A stretch of 64,000 nucleotides of DNA from Cryptomeria japonica (Eukaryota; Streptophyta; Pinopsida; Cupressales; Cupressaceae), in the NCBI RefSeq assembly GCF_030272615.1, contig NC_081413.1, positions 609,783,209-609,847,208 of the forward strand, in the 5' to 3' direction. This document shows, in pieces, positions 32,170 through 45,673 of this stretch. Position numbers and translations under genes: made by a program. Numbering within the stretch: the stretch's first letter is position 1; each line of letters starts with the position of its first letter. The notes below the pieces were generated by a model. It searched no databases. It saw only the letters and a list, made by a program, of their open reading frames with translations, and was not told the origin of the DNA.

Positions 32170-34860
32170 CAGATGGATGTTCGGGGAAAGGGAAAGGGAC
32201 CTACAGTATATCAACACCTCTATAGGGATATGGACCCAAACATATTATCTGATGATGACATCACATCAACCACAAACCCTATAGAAATGATGAAAAAGTC
32301 TGTTACAAAAATTAATAGAGAGATTCTTGCTTTGGCATCCATGAGCCATTAGACCGATGAAATAAAAGAGAGGGTGCAACATTTGAAACAAAACTTGCAA
32401 GTAAGCAGTAATGAAGGCTTTAATTATAACAAAAGTTCAATAATGGTTTATATTTTATTATTTTTTATGTCATTAACTAAAATATGTACGTGTTGTTTTT
32501 ACAGGATTTTATGCGTCCTCATCAACCTAGTGGCCATGATCAAGGTATTGCAGATAGTTCAGGTGATGATGATTTTCTTGGCTTATCACTTGCTTGGCTT
32601 ATCACATTGAGTACCCAAAACACATCATAGTTGATATTGTCAATGTTCATAAAAGGTTCATCCTTGTTTACAATTCTTGCAGTTTTCATATATTTAATGT
32701 ATTATTCTTAAGGTGTTGTCAATCTTCCTGTGCAAATGTCGTCTCTTCAGAGGTTATCCCCACTTGTATCACTGACTAGAATGTCGGAAACATGCAACAT
32801 GCAGACATCCTCTACTGTATGTCATGTTGTCCCGCCCACTGTTGGTAGATCCCTCTTTTGCTCTATCTTTTGTTATGTGTTTATTTCCCTTCAAGCGTTC
32901 TTTTTTGGGGGCATTTCATAGTGGATTCATTTTCTACAGTAGGAGATGCACATGAGGATACACCAGAGGCAACTACTACTGATAACATACCATCATTTCC
33001 TATATATTCTCATATTGCTAGTACGGGAATGTTGCAGGCCACATTGGTGGTGAGTGATGAAGAATTGATTCCCTTAAAGATACAGAAGGTTCCAGGTACT
33101 TTAAAATTGTTATTATATTTAATCTAATTGTAATTTACTTACTGATCACTCATTTTGGACTAATGATCCCATGATTTTTTCGCAGGAAATGATAAAAAAT
33201 ATTAATGAAATTGCATTGCACATATCTGGGCCCATCATATGTAAAAGGTGGAACATCACATGTGAACTAATCCTAATCCACTATTCTGATTTCATATCAT
33301 TGCTAGAATAGTTTTCCTTTGATCCATTTCTTGAACTATAATAAAGGTAGCTTTAGTTCATTTATGAATCTAACAGGTTTGTTTTTGCTTTAAAAGGTGG
33401 AATGACCAAGCAAAAAGGTTAAAAGATGAATTGACAAACCATATGGTTGAGTTGTTTGGAAATGACACATTCGACAAAACCAAGCTCCTTGAAAAAGCTG
33501 ACACATATCTAAAGTATGTGAGGGATCAATACATGACCCATTTAGAGAAAAACATAAAGTACAAGCATCCCCCCATGATTCCAGAGAGGGACTGGAAGGA
33601 CCTGATTTTGGATGCCAAGGAGAGAATTGAAAGGAAAATAGGAAATACACCAGCATAGGCCAAAATAAGGTATGGGATAATATTAAGAATGTAATTATGT
33701 ACAATTTAATTACTCTTTATATTTATATAATCTAACATATTTCAAAGTTTTCATAGATTGAGTGACATGTCAAAGGCAACCAAGACAAGACAAGAAAAGC
33801 ATGAGCAACCAGCTCTGGTGGTTATATGAAACTTGCCACATGAATTGTAAGTATCAGTAAATGAAATATCGCACCAAAATATTTATAAATTGCAAATGAT
33901 TTTTTTTATTATCAAACAATGCAAGCAAAATTCACGATACCAAGAAAAAATGTAGGGCTCTGAATTCAATAGAGCACCCACAGAAGATGACAAGAGAAAT
34001 GCCTACCAACAAGGCTATACAACCGTGGCTGAATGGCTATGAGAATTGAGTGGGAAAACACAAGATTCTGGTACATCTGTCACATAGGTAAATAAGCTAA
34101 ATTAAAATTCTTTCAAATTGAATACTTTACCAATAATCTAATTGATGTCAAGTTCCAACATAAAGTGACTATATCCATTTTAAATAAGCAAGTAGTGATA
34201 GCAATGCACATGACATTAGAATGCAACCTGCTAATCATGAAACACGACCTGCACACGAAGGTCCAGATGTGCATCCCAATAGTGGAGGTATTCATTTGCT
34301 ATTCAAATTTATTTATGTAATTATTAATACAATTAAACATCTTAAATTGTAATTAGTGTAGTAATTAATGTAACCTTTTTTGTTAATATTTTAGAGCATG
34401 TAGTCTGTGGTGACCAAGTGGAGCATGATCTGGGTACACAACATCAGAAATGTGTTGTTCCCCAATCAGGTAAAGAGGATCACTATTATTCCTTTAAACA
34501 AATTTAATTGCACTTGGTGTTCAATATTAATGTAACCTTTAGTATTTCAACTCCAAAGGATCTAGAGGGTGTTCAACATGTTGAGGTTGAGGCTAGACAA
34601 AATGATGTGGCTCCATCAGGTAAAGAGTGCCATGATTATGTTCTTTAAATGAATGAAATAATTGTAACAATCATAAATTTTTTTTTGAATTTAACCCATT
34701 TCTTTGTTATTGCAGAGGACCCCCCTTCGCTTCAGTTTCCTCGTCCTCAGTATAGGACTAGGCATACATCGAGATCATGAGAAGAAAGTAGAACAACTGA
34801 AGAGGGGGGAAATGATGAACAACACGATGCTCCACTTATTATCTACCTTATTTGATACTG
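32170..34860 (+). pseudogene. Second CACTA gene (TNP1/TNPA-like position), multi-exon
   Basis: Short exon-like pieces separated by AT-rich introns: MDVRGKGKGPTVYQHLYRDM at 32173, an acidic piece at about 32520-32600, one at 32935-33095, then 33400-33658 with RWNDQAKRLKDELTNHMVEL and RDWKDLILDAKERIERKIG. Later pieces are near 33760, 34220, 34400, 34560 and 34720, ending with an Arg/Ser-rich tail near 34780. A second, DNA-binding gene downstream of the transposase is normal for CACTA elements; the W..LI.DAKE segment resembles plant transposase-associated proteins, from memory only. Exon limits are approximate and there are stops. Confidence 0.5.
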
Positions 34861-34870
34861 ACTAATTTGT

Positions 34871-36140
34871 ATGTGTTAATGAATGTAATTATGTGCTAAT
34901 GAATGGTTATGAATGATATGTTTTAATTAATATTGATGAATGTTGCATGTTAATTAATGTTAATCAATATTATGTGTTAATGAATATTATGTGATATTAA
35001 TGAATGAATATTATATTTTATTATTGGTAGAAAGAATGAATGAATGTTATATGTTAACAAAGAATTTAGAGTGATGTTAGGGGGGGGGGAGGAGGGGCCG
35101 AATGAGCTTCCACCTTCATGTGGTTGGCCCTGTTAAGTAGAGAATATTAAACTATTCTTGAAACCAAGCGAAGCTCAATAAGATAACACACTTTTCAATA
35201 TTTCATTATGTTGCACATTTAATCTTATTGAATAATGTATATTGAATCATAATTGCAGGGTCCAACAGAGCCAACACGAAGAACAACACCACAAGTTGCT
35301 AGGTATAATGAACTCCCATATTGTCTTGTATGTACACTAATAGTATGAGTTGCTTCTAGTGTTGATATCCATGGCGGTAATGCAAAAGTTATGAATATGC
35401 CTCATCCTCGTAAGTTTTTTTATTAGTTGACATTTTCTTTAGCATTTTTAAATTTTCCTTATCATTTTAAGTCTAACCACTTTTATATGAAATTTATTGT
35501 TCTAATTTTTTACTATCTGCCAGACATTATCGATACAAGGACTTGCATTGCATCCATTTTTTCAATTAGGTATTATAAAGGGTAGGTTGTATTTATAAAT
35601 GTCTCTTTGAGTTCATCCAAATTTTATAACTGTTACCTCACATCTCGTTATTATTGCAACATGGATTATGGCCATCATAGGCTACGATTGCAGCCTCTCG
35701 GTGCCATAGAATCTCTTTGTTCTTAAAATTGTAGTAGACTATCAAGTACATTCCCTCTTTTGCATTCCAAATTGTAGTGATCAATGCACATGACCAAATT
35801 TCCTTTGACATCTAGAGCATAGTATTATCTTTTAAGTAATAGGGGGAGGAACCAAGTATTCAAATTGGTACCAAATGATATAATATTACTACTGCTTCTA
35901 TCTTTCTTTTATGCTTCATGGTTAAACTATTCATTTATTCTTTTCTGCTTCGTGTTTTGAACTATTCATTCAAGAACTTATTGTCTTTTTGTTTAGTTCT
36001 ATATACTTTTTTTATGCATCTTGGATTTGCAAGCGCATCATAACTCACATCCTATAATGGATTTTGCTACTACTTGCATCCTTGAAAGTGCATGCAACTT
36101 TGCAAATGAATCACTATTTTTCTGCCACCAAAATAGTATA
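34871..36140. other. Unassigned AT-rich DNA after the CACTA genes
   Basis: Contains TTAATGAATGTTATG-type degenerate repeats (34870-35060), a G-run near 35079 and no supported gene. The right end of the CACTA element should be here but no terminal motif was found. Confidence 0.4.
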
Positions 36141-39100
36141 TGTAATACCCTAAAAATGGTCATCTAAACCATGAGCCCCTAATCTCAACAACATCACCAA
36201 GGTCCTAACCAAAGGCAATTAAATAAATCTTGAGCACACAATTAATTTCTAAAATCATCAATGTCGCATGGGAAAATTAATCACTCAATATTAATTAAAT
36301 ATTTATTTAATTAATTAAATCATTCCAAGTAAATCATTTTAAACAATTATCTTATTTTTGTATTTAAATATCTTTTGCATATTTAATTAAATAAATCAAT
36401 TTGCCATTAAATCATCAAAAAAGAGGAATTAATTTGAAAAATAAATCAATTTGCCATTAAATCATCAAAAAGAGGAATTAATTTGAAAAATAAATAAAAA
36501 TTGCCATAAATCTTCAAAAAAGGAAACAAATCAAGAAAGAGGAATTGGAAATTATGAGCACAAATCTTCAAAAAAGGAAACAAATAAAAAAAGAAATTAA
36601 TTGAAAAAAAAATTAAAAATTGAGAAAAGAAATCAAATGGAGATAATCTTGAAAATCAAATAAATTTTTTAAAAAATCTTAGAAAAACAATTAAAACAAT
36701 TAAATATAAAAATTGAATGAAATAGAGAATAAATTAGTTTTTCTGTTTTTATCTTAATTTTAGTTCAATTTCCTTTAAAACTGAGAAAAGCAGCCAATCA
36801 CATAAATTCACCTGGATTGTGCTTCTTCTGGGAAAATCTTGACCGCTCATCATCATTTGATCTCACGCGGTGGTTTATTTCTAAATTTTCTATAAATCCA
36901 GGCTCTCATCTCCTAATCAAATATCCTGGAGAATATATTGTTATTATGTTGTTTTTTCTCTAGGTTCATTGAGATTTTGTGCATTGAGATATTGCATATT
37001 AGTTATTTTATATTGCTTAAATCATGTTAGATTAATCTTGCATATCTAGCTTAAATTTTGCAACCATTTAGCTCATATTCATGCTCATATAGATTTAAAA
37101 ATCCTTCATTTAGGTGTTGTCTATTCACTAGATAACTTAGAAATCTGAGAGAAATCTAAACTCGCATCTACTAGAAGGCAATAAGCCGACTTGCAATGAA
37201 TTTCATTTTGTTATTTTTGATTAACTAACCCATGCAAATAATGGTTTATTGAAGTGTTGTGTCTTACAACTTGCAGATACAGGTTCACTTTTCACACACA
37301 TAGTGTAACATACAACCTTTTTGCACAAAGATCTAGAGTAGCAATCATCAATTATAGATGATTATAACAGAGAATTGATTTTATAATGCCCTGCCAGGAA
37401 ACTCCGAAGGGATATTTAAAGTTAAAACATAATCAAAGATACACTGAGTTAACATTAAGCTCAGATCACACAACAGAAGACTTAACTAACACCTAAAGGG
37501 TTTCCCAACGTGATTACTTGAATCCAACACTTAACTCAACTCACGATAAATAATCCAATAAGTTGATAAACTTGATGACATGATTATACTAAAACAATGG
37601 ATAGATTCATTCGATAGGTTAAAAATATAGATAACATGATTAAGTTCATCCATAACAATTTAACCATACATTACATTCAATCTTACAAAAATGCATATGT
37701 CATGTATCTAATTTCCATGCATACTTTAATTGCATTAAAAACTAATGAATACTTTCTATTATACCAACCTACATTCTTCATGATCCATATTACTGCAATT
37801 AATAAGATAACTGCATACATGCATTTAAGATTAACATCATCTAATCCATATTATACATTTTAACCATAATGTCATCCATACATGCTAAATAAAGAGGAAA
37901 CAAAAGAACACAAACACCACATAACACCAAAATGATATCGGAGTTCACCCCTAGTGGGCTACATCTCTGGGTCTGCTCAACTGCAAGACCCCTCTGATAA
38001 ATAATAGGGTGAAGAATACATAAGGTCCACCTCATTTACATCCTTCCATCAAGGAGAACACAAACAAATAATACACACGACCACATTGATCCAATAGATA
38101 CATGAATGATCCCAAAAACGGAAAAAGATCCATCTGAACATGATAGAAGCAAATATAAAAGAACAACTAGAGCACCCACGAAACTAAGTCTTTGCAACCC
38201 ATGGTCTAGCATGAATATTAGGTTCTCACAAGGGCATAAACAACCAGATATGACTCCACAATAGTGCTCCTAGCAAAGACAACACAAACTGCTCACTAGC
38301 GAACATAAGGGACAAGTGTCATCACATAACCTGGTATGGTTACTCTGACAGGTCTCCATAGGTCGCAACCCCATTTACTGGGTTACCTTGGCAACCTTTC
38401 CTCAACCTCCAGCCCATCTAAGTCTCATGTGGACCCAACACATCCTTCATGAAGACAAGGTTGTTGGTTTGCCATTTCAAGCCTTCTCACTGCATGGTGA
38501 GTCTATACTAGCACTCATCCCATGCGTGAGGCACAATTATCTTACTTAGTGTTTTCATTAACTAAAATATCTAATAGGATATTATTTTATCACTTATTTA
38601 GACACACTTTCGATGGGTTACCTTGCAACCACTTTGGGTGTGACCCCCACTCGAAAGCCACTTCCCCATATGACACTAGACCATAATCAAACGAAACTCC
38701 AAAAACTAAGGTATACACCAGGACAAGCATACAAAGTTCAATATGGTAGGAATACCCACTTGGTTAAACAAGTCCTCACATGAGGTGCAATGACTGACGG
38801 TTCTCTAACTAGAGACATGACCGGCTGCAGTCAACCACATAAAAACAACCAACACTTGCAATCAAGGACATGACCAAATACAAAACCATCACATGAAAAT
38901 AGTCAATACTTGAGTTCAAGGACATAAGTAGATACCGAAATAACCATATGACAATATCCAATTATCAAATCAAGGACTTGCCATTTCATAATCAAATGTG
39001 AATACAGAAACTAAACATGCATTGACATAAATCTGAAAAGATAATCTTTTTCCATATTGTTAGAAATACATATCGAACAAGTTTTCTAATTCATCTAGAC

Positions 39101-40979
39101 TTCCATAAACAATTTTGGACAAAACACCATTACATAAGAATTTCACTACCAAAATTGTAATCGTACGATCGTGCCTATAAACAAATAAAACATTATTAAA
39201 TGTATTTTCTCATCTTATATCCATCTATCTTCAATTTTCCAAATAACTTATTATTTAATTTCAGAAATATTCAGCTAATATATTGTTTAATTTCCAAGGA
39301 TTAACAAATAATATAAAATTTCTTTATCCAATTTCAAAAACTATATTATTTCTTTTCTTAAAATTTCCCAAATAATATAAATATATCGCTTCATTGCTCT
39401 GAAATTTACTAAATAACATAAGTTATATCACTTTCCAATGTTTACCACAAACATATGTTATTCATTTTTAACGAGATATATATAAAAATATACAAATTTA
39501 ATATGAATTAAAATATATTTTAAATTAACATTAAAATATATATAAAAACAAATATCTTTTACACTGCAAGGAAAAGGGATAGCGGGGGTAGCTACCCGTC
39601 GGTAGTGCTGCTACCAACCAGTAGCAGACACTACCAACCGGTAGTGTTGCTACCTTACAGTAGTAGTAGCTACTAGCCCACGTGGTGGGTATACCCTGCC
39701 ACATGGGTTAACATATAACCTATATTTTTTTAAATTTTCGTCTTAAAAGAAAGCCCCTCCAAATATGCATAATCTCAGACTGAGGCATAATGAGATAAAT
39801 AAATTAATTTTTAGAATCACAAAGATTTCAATATCATCATTAAAAAAATAAAAAAATAAAAATCAAAACCAGAAAGTAAAACTGGGCAAATTTCTCCAAC
39901 GAAGCTCCATGTTTGGGCAACTGAAATCAATTTACACACTATCTTCCAATTCTATCAGCAATCCTAGAGAATGGTTTGATGAAGAGCCCAACTTGCAAGC
40001 TCAAGAAATTCCTTCTCCCACAAATGCCCAAAATTTTCCATTCCAAAAATAACACTCCCAAAATATTTTCAAAAACCTAGGTTAAAAGGGAAGTTTTTGA
40101 CCAAAAGTCCATTTTTAGGTTTAAAATATTTTTCTCCAAATGAAAATGAAAATCATTTCTTTTTTTTGCAAACAATTCAAATATGCAAAACTTGCTTTTT
40201 CTTCCAAAATTGATTTTCTCAATTGAATTAAAACTAACATTTTTATTTCAAAATGCCAAAGGGTAAATATTAGTTTTCCAATACTATTTAACCTTCCTTT
40301 CAAAATGCATAAACTTAATTAATTCATCATTTAAAAATAACCATTTAATCAAACTTGCTACAAACATAAATTGAGAAATTCTAATTAATGATTAACCACA
40401 TAAAGGGATCCTATTTAATTTAGTCCCTTAATTTACTAATGCATAAAAAACACATTCAATCTAAATAAATACTTGGGATATAATAATCAATTTTTAGCAC
40501 ATGCACAACACGCAACCCAAGAAAGCCAATCAGATACACGACCCGCATACCCAACCGAAGGGGAAACTGACAGACGATCGATGATGCTCACTTGAGCACG
40601 ACTAGGGTAAAACAGGGGTCTTATGACTATTTAATTCAATACCTTAGGGCTGATAAGGTACACTCAAACCTGCGAATCCAGATGGAGACGAACCTCGTAC
40701 CTATGCAATACTGCACCTGCAATCTCCTACACAATGAATCACATATGCATACATATATATTGAATAAAAGTGTTAGCCCGGGGTTAAAAACTCAACTCAA
40801 AAGAATGACTAATCATACATAATAATTGATGCAAAATCAACATTAGCAGGTACACACAATAATCATAATACCTGATTATAACATTACAACATGGTAAATC
40901 AACCCTTCAAGAATGCTACTTAAAAAGTTAACCAAGGTCAAACCAGATTTAAAAATCTTATTAGGACAGGGGTACTACA
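36141..40979. repeat. Block F: very long LTR (solo LTR or one LTR of a lost element)
   Basis: The block starts TGTAATACCC and ends GGGTACTACA, a 10-bp terminal inverted repeat with one mismatch, of the type seen at long gypsy LTRs. Length is 4.84 kb with no coding region; all frames are short. The flanking five bases (GTATA left, GATTT right) do not match, and neither side shows a primer site or polypurine tract. It may be a solo LTR with an eroded duplication, or a product of recombination between copies. Confidence 0.5.
36384..36530. repeat. Tandem repeat of about 49 bp, two to three units
   Basis: AATCAATTTGCCATTAAATC is followed by an A/G-rich stretch and AATTAATTTG, repeated directly once almost perfectly and once more in degenerate form. 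Lies near one edge of block F. Confidence 0.75.
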
Positions 40980-41229
40980 GATTTTCACAATGAAAGAATC
41001 CATAACACCATTTGCAAATAAAGGAACTGGCTTTGTATTAATCTGAAAATAATGTATTGTTCTTCAGTACATAAAGAAAAATTGTTCTTCTCTTCTTCTT
41101 TTTTTTTTGTCTATTTTCTCCTACCAAAAAACTCCCCTATCAAATGATACATTGAATATTATATAACATATCAAAAGGTCATGCCTTTTGATCCAAGTCT
41201 TTTGAAAACAAAAGAGAACTAACAACTAA
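40980..41229. other. Spacer between block F and the E reading frame
   Basis: No gene or repeat recognised. If block E is an LTR like that of element D, its trailing (R/U5) part should be here, but similarity to D is not visible. Confidence 0.3.
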
Positions 41230-44195
41230 TCACTTAGTTAAACACAAATGCACACTAGTTAGATGTGTTAGATATTTCTCATTGTATTTGGTATCACAAT
41301 CATAGATGGTGTCTTGGGATTCTACTTCCATCAAAACCATGCTCTCTATGAAGTCCACCACCTTTTCAACATCCTGGTCTTTTGTTGCTTTTAGTGCACT
41401 CCAGAGTATATGCTGGAAGTCACAGGTCCAACCCACCTTTCCCTTTTGTTCTCCATTATTGCTAAGCAATGAAGGAATACTGTCCATTTTTCCATCGAGG
41501 AAGGTTTCTCCTTCTGCTCTCAACTCCTCTAGATATTCTTTGTGAGCCTTTATCAAATCTTCATAGTTCAATATATCACTAGGTTGTCTCTCATCCCTTA
41601 TTTTCAGTTCTAGAATTTTCTCATGTAGCCGCTTATCCAACCGCTCATGTTCTTCTATGATAGTGTGGTTCTTGTTGTATGTATCCCAATATTTATCCAT
41701 CCATGTCATCATATTAGTGAAAGGTCTGACATGATTTTACTTGTTGTTGTCTTCAACTGGGCCTGGAGTTGATAGTTTTCTTTCTTCAATTGATCAGCCT
41801 TGGTTTGGGGTTGGGAAAATTCACCATGTATTAACAATCTTTGTGGCTGCCCCTGTTTCGTTATTTCTCTAAGTTGATCAATCTTTGTTCTCATTTTTAC
41901 AATTTCAAGCTTATTTGATTGGTTTTCTTTCACTGAGAATTGAATATGTGATTTGTTTAGTTTGGCTATGTTTACCGCTAAACCTGTTGTCATTATGGGG
42001 TTCGCCTCTCCAACTTGTAAGGTCATAATGTGCCCGAAGGCCTTCTTAGTAGCAATAACCATAGGCTTTTTTCTCGGAGGATATAGTGACCATATTTGCA
42101 TGGCATGCTTGTCAGGGTTGTATAGTGATCACATATACACTTGGGTCACACCCTTAGGAGATAATTTGATCTTTGCACCAATATCATGGAGAAAACTGTC
42201 AAAGATCAGGGCTGAATTCATATCCCACCCAAGATAAATCAAAACACCGACATCCTTTAGAAGCTTCCTCCCCTTTTTAGGAGTCATCAGAGCCATTTCT
42301 TGTGCTACTTCATTTTCTAAGGTGATTGATAATTGCCTTTCATTGGAGGTATTGACCTCATCAAAATTTTCTCTTATTGCTTTCCCTTTTATCCTATATA
42401 AAAATGACATGAACTCAGGAGACACTATGAAATCATCATCAGCTATCAGACTGTCACATGCCAATTTCCTTGGATCATCTTCCACTAGGGCTCCTTCATT
42501 AGGATCTCTTACAGGTGACATGTGTTCCTCAATTAGTATTTTAGAGAATTGTTCCAATGATAGCTCATCCTCCTCTGATGATTCCTTATCCTCTGAAGAT
42601 GATATGTTTATAGTCTTCTTCTCCTTAGCCTTTTGTTCAACATATCTATTTTGATCATCCATAGCCACTTCAACATCCTTTTTATCTAGATTTCTTATCA
42701 AGTCATCTCTTAGATAAGGGATGTGTTCATAAGCACCTAGTTTATGTCTTTTTCTCACTGAATGAATATACCCCTCTGGGTCAAATACTTTTCTTGGTGC
42801 TCCCGATTTCATGTTATAATGGAACAATTTGTTCCATGTGAGCTCTTGCCCTTCTCTTCCATTTACAACAAATTATCCTATGCATAGAGTCCCAGGCAGA
42901 AATGATTGCTTATCATGTGAAGCCAGATGCATAGAATTTGATTCCCCTAGTTGCCTTATGATCTCTAGATAAGCTATCCTGTTGGGAACTGTTTTAGGCA
43001 ACAATAGTGGGGCATCTTCAAAGCCATAAACCCTTATCATGGTTACATTAGAGAAGCATTACCAATCTCCCCAATTGTGTTTGATAGTTTCTGGTCCCCC
43101 AAAGTCTACATGCCTCAAGAATCTCTTTACATATTCTGAAAGTGTAGAGTGGTAAGGATAACTATAAAACCTATAAAGTGTTTTAACAAAATATTCTTAA
43201 AAATGAATGTAATTAGATCTGACAAATCTGCAATCCCATTTTGAAGTCCGTAATTGGACTGGTAGAGAATGGTTGTTACCATCATTTCTTCTTATCTTCA
43301 TCTCTTTGAGCCATAGACCCATCTTGTGCCCATAGAATAGCACCATATACATAAGTAGGGAATAGTGCAAGAAGTGAATTTTTGCAGAGTCCCTCTGGAT
43401 TGCTGTGAGTCCAAGGACAAGTTGTTCTGCCACAAATGTTGCATAGTCAAATTCTCTGGCTTTCCGTGATTGAATGTCTGTTGCAATGACCACAGATTCA
43501 ATTCTCATAAAATCTGGAGTATTTAGCCCCAGTACTTGTCCTACTGAATAATATGTGTATTTGAAGTAGTCCTTGAATAGATTTACATGAAATGTTAGAT
43601 TTTCCTCTGTTTCCAATGAGACCTCAGGATTCAACAAATGAAATGGTAATCTCCACCTAGCATAAGTGGTATCCAATCTTTTGTATTCCTCCAACAAATT
43701 TTCAAGAATGATGGGACAGTCATAAACTCCAGGCAAATAAAAAACCTTAGAAATTGCTTCTCGTGACATGAAGAAACACATATTTCCATCTCGGTCACAT
43801 ATTGCTCTTTTGTTTGGATTAAAATTCAATGCTAACAATTCTAGGAGATCAATATTAACAAAGACATTTGTGACTACAAGTTTTCCCACACCTAACTGCC
43901 ATGGATTATAGATGGGTTCTGGTTTCTCTTGTCTGTGATAGTGAAACAAAAACAATTCATAACCCCTAATGGTTGTGTACACGTCTCCCACATTAGTATA
44001 ATTATCCTCTAATTTCCACTCTGCAGATCTCTTAGGCTTTGGGGTGGAACCTGGTAGTTGATCTAGCAAGTCCTGATTTAGTTTTCTATCTTCATCCTTA
44101 GTTTTAGGACTTGTGTCACTTGTTTTTTATTTCTTTCCCTTACCCTTGCTTGTTTCCCCTCTATGTCTCTTTGCAGCACCACTAGAGTTTTCCAT
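41230..44195 (-). pseudogene. Block E: decayed relative of the LTR-encoded protein of element D
   Basis: Start at 44195 (MENSSGAAKRHRGETSKGKG), followed soon by a TAA and then NQDLLDQLPGS. It continues through 43197 with RGYELFLFHY, GKLVVTNVFV, ICDRDGN, FKYTYYSVGQVLGL and EQLVLGLTAIQRD. Each aligns with element D (RGHELFLFGY, GKLVVPNVFV, ICDYRGN, FKYTYYAAAQVLGL). The pieces 42129-42827 and 41230-42101 give GWDMNSALIFDSFL, LYPPRKKPMVIATKKAFGHI and a coiled coil. About 350 residues between DYGHK-like and GWDMNSAL regions have no counterpart in D. Several stops and shifts. Not a recognised host gene. Confidence 0.7.
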
Positions 44196-44250
44196 TTCAC
44201 AGGCAATTTAATAGACTATTCAAAACAATAACAGGGGAATTGATCAGAGC

Positions 44251-44256
44251 ACTTAC
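44251..44256 (-). promoter_or_regulatory. Possible 5' splice site upstream of the E frame
   Basis: GTAAGT on the minus strand, 55 bases before the E start codon. An equivalent GTAAGT lies just before the start codon in both LTR copies of element D. Shared position suggests function; splicing itself is inferred. Confidence 0.35.
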
Positions 44257-44895
44257 TCACTATTGTCCAATGTGACTTCAACCTGCCTCAATATCTTTTC
44301 AAAGTCTCTGTAATTCTGAATGCAACGTTCTCTTGAATACAATTCTCAGAAAGCGTCTTTCGTGCAACAATAAATGTGCCTTAACTCTATGAATCAATGT
44401 GCCATCTTTTTTAAATTTGAATTTTCTGATGATGCAGGACATTGGCTTAACTTGTTCCATCACTGCTCCAAATTTGGCTCTTTTCTGACAAATTAGTCAC
44501 CATAGATAAATATGATTATATTAGTAACTGTCTGCCTCTTGTGTCATTTCAGCTTGCGCTATCTAGACAAGTAATCTTCAATTTGTTTTATTTTTTATCT
44601 GTTCGCACCTATAATGTCTCGGTTGGTGTCCATCGGCATGCCCAAAGTTCATTTTCCTGACACTACAAGTTATTCCAATAATGGTTTTATCCTTCTCCCG
44701 TCTGTTATCAGGTTGTTTATTTGTGAATGTCAGATCAGGATAACTTTCTCGACGTTGTTTAATTTGTAAAGCATCAGGATAACTTCATTGACTGGAGCAA
44801 CTTTTATGTGCTATTCCACTTATGTAAGTTATCTTGAATACCTCTTAAGCAGTGCTTTATTAGAATTACCTTTACCATCGGTGAACAAGAAAGAT
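44257..44895. other. Leader/U3-like region upstream of the E frame
   Basis: Noncoding. Corresponds in position to the region upstream of the LTR frame in element D. Contains the first scattered TCAGGATAAC/TATCGGGAT-type motifs. Confidence 0.35.
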
Positions 44896-45673
44896 GCTAT
44901 CCCGTCTTTATAAGTAATACCGATATAGGTACTTAGAAGAGGATGCATTATCAAAGTGTCTTATTCTGATGTTATTAGGTATATTCATTATCGGGATAGG
45001 ATGTTCTGTCAGCCTTTTGATGATCCTATTACTCTGATTTTCATCAGCTTCACCAATAAGGGTATCATTCTTTGTATCGCCATAGATTCCACCGATATCC
45101 ATCTTCCAACCGCAGGTGTATAGTCAGGATAGTTTCCCTGATACCGCCTTGTTTACATGTCATCGGGATACTTCTCACTGGTCAGAATGTCTCTAATATG
45201 GTATTCCAACTTCACAGGTTATCTCAATAAGCTCAAATGACACTTACACTTATACTTTCTTCGTCAGGACAACTTCACCTCATCGCTATCCTGTCTTTAT
45301 AAGTTATACCGATATAGGTACTTAGAAGAGGATACATTATCAAAGTGTCTTATTATGATGTTATTAGATATATTCATTATCAGGATAGGATGTTTTATCG
45401 GCTTTTTGATGATCCTATTACTTCAATTTTTATCAGCTTCGCCAATAAGGGTATCATTCTCTGTATCGCCATAGATTCCACCAATATCCATCTTCCAACC
45501 GCAGGTGTATAGTCGGGATAGTTTCGGTGATACCGACTTGTTTACATGTCATCGGGATACTTCTCACTAGTCGAAATGTCTCTAATATGTTATTCCAACT
45601 TCACAGGTTATCCCGATAAGCTCAAATGACACTTATGCTTATACTTTCTTTGTCGGGACAACTTCACCTCATC
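44896..45673. repeat. Two tandem units of 389 bp, rich in TATCGGGATA-type motifs
   Basis: The unit from GCTATCCcGTCTTTATAAG (44896) repeats at 45285 and the next phase mark GCTAT falls at 45674, giving exactly 389 bp twice. Differences are single substitutions. Inside each unit are several copies of a CGGGATA/TATCCCG motif. Position relative to the E frame suggests a promoter or enhancer region (inference). Confidence 0.85.

Larger units (their letters stand above)
17883..34870 (+). mobile_element. CACTA (En/Spm-type) DNA transposon, split by element C
   Basis: Plus-strand gene pieces in typical order: transposase-associated Cys region, acidic linker, tnp2 transposase, DUF4218-like and DUF4216-like segments, then a SET-domain segment and a second coiled-coil gene. 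Exons are separated by AT-rich introns with GTAAG donors and TAG acceptors. The transposase is interrupted at 21109 by element C with a perfect TTAAC duplication. Several stops and frameshifts indicate an inactive copy. The terminal inverted repeats were not found, so both limits are those of the coding region only. Confidence 0.82.

Noticed and set aside
17204-35400. CACTA terminal inverted repeats
   Set aside because: Isolated CTAGTG at about 35355 has no matching CACTAG end near 17200-17880, so no terminus is called.
41230-44195. A multi-exon host gene
   Set aside because: The sequence aligns with the LTR-encoded frame of element D, has internal stops and no clear exon pattern, so it is treated as retroelement-derived.
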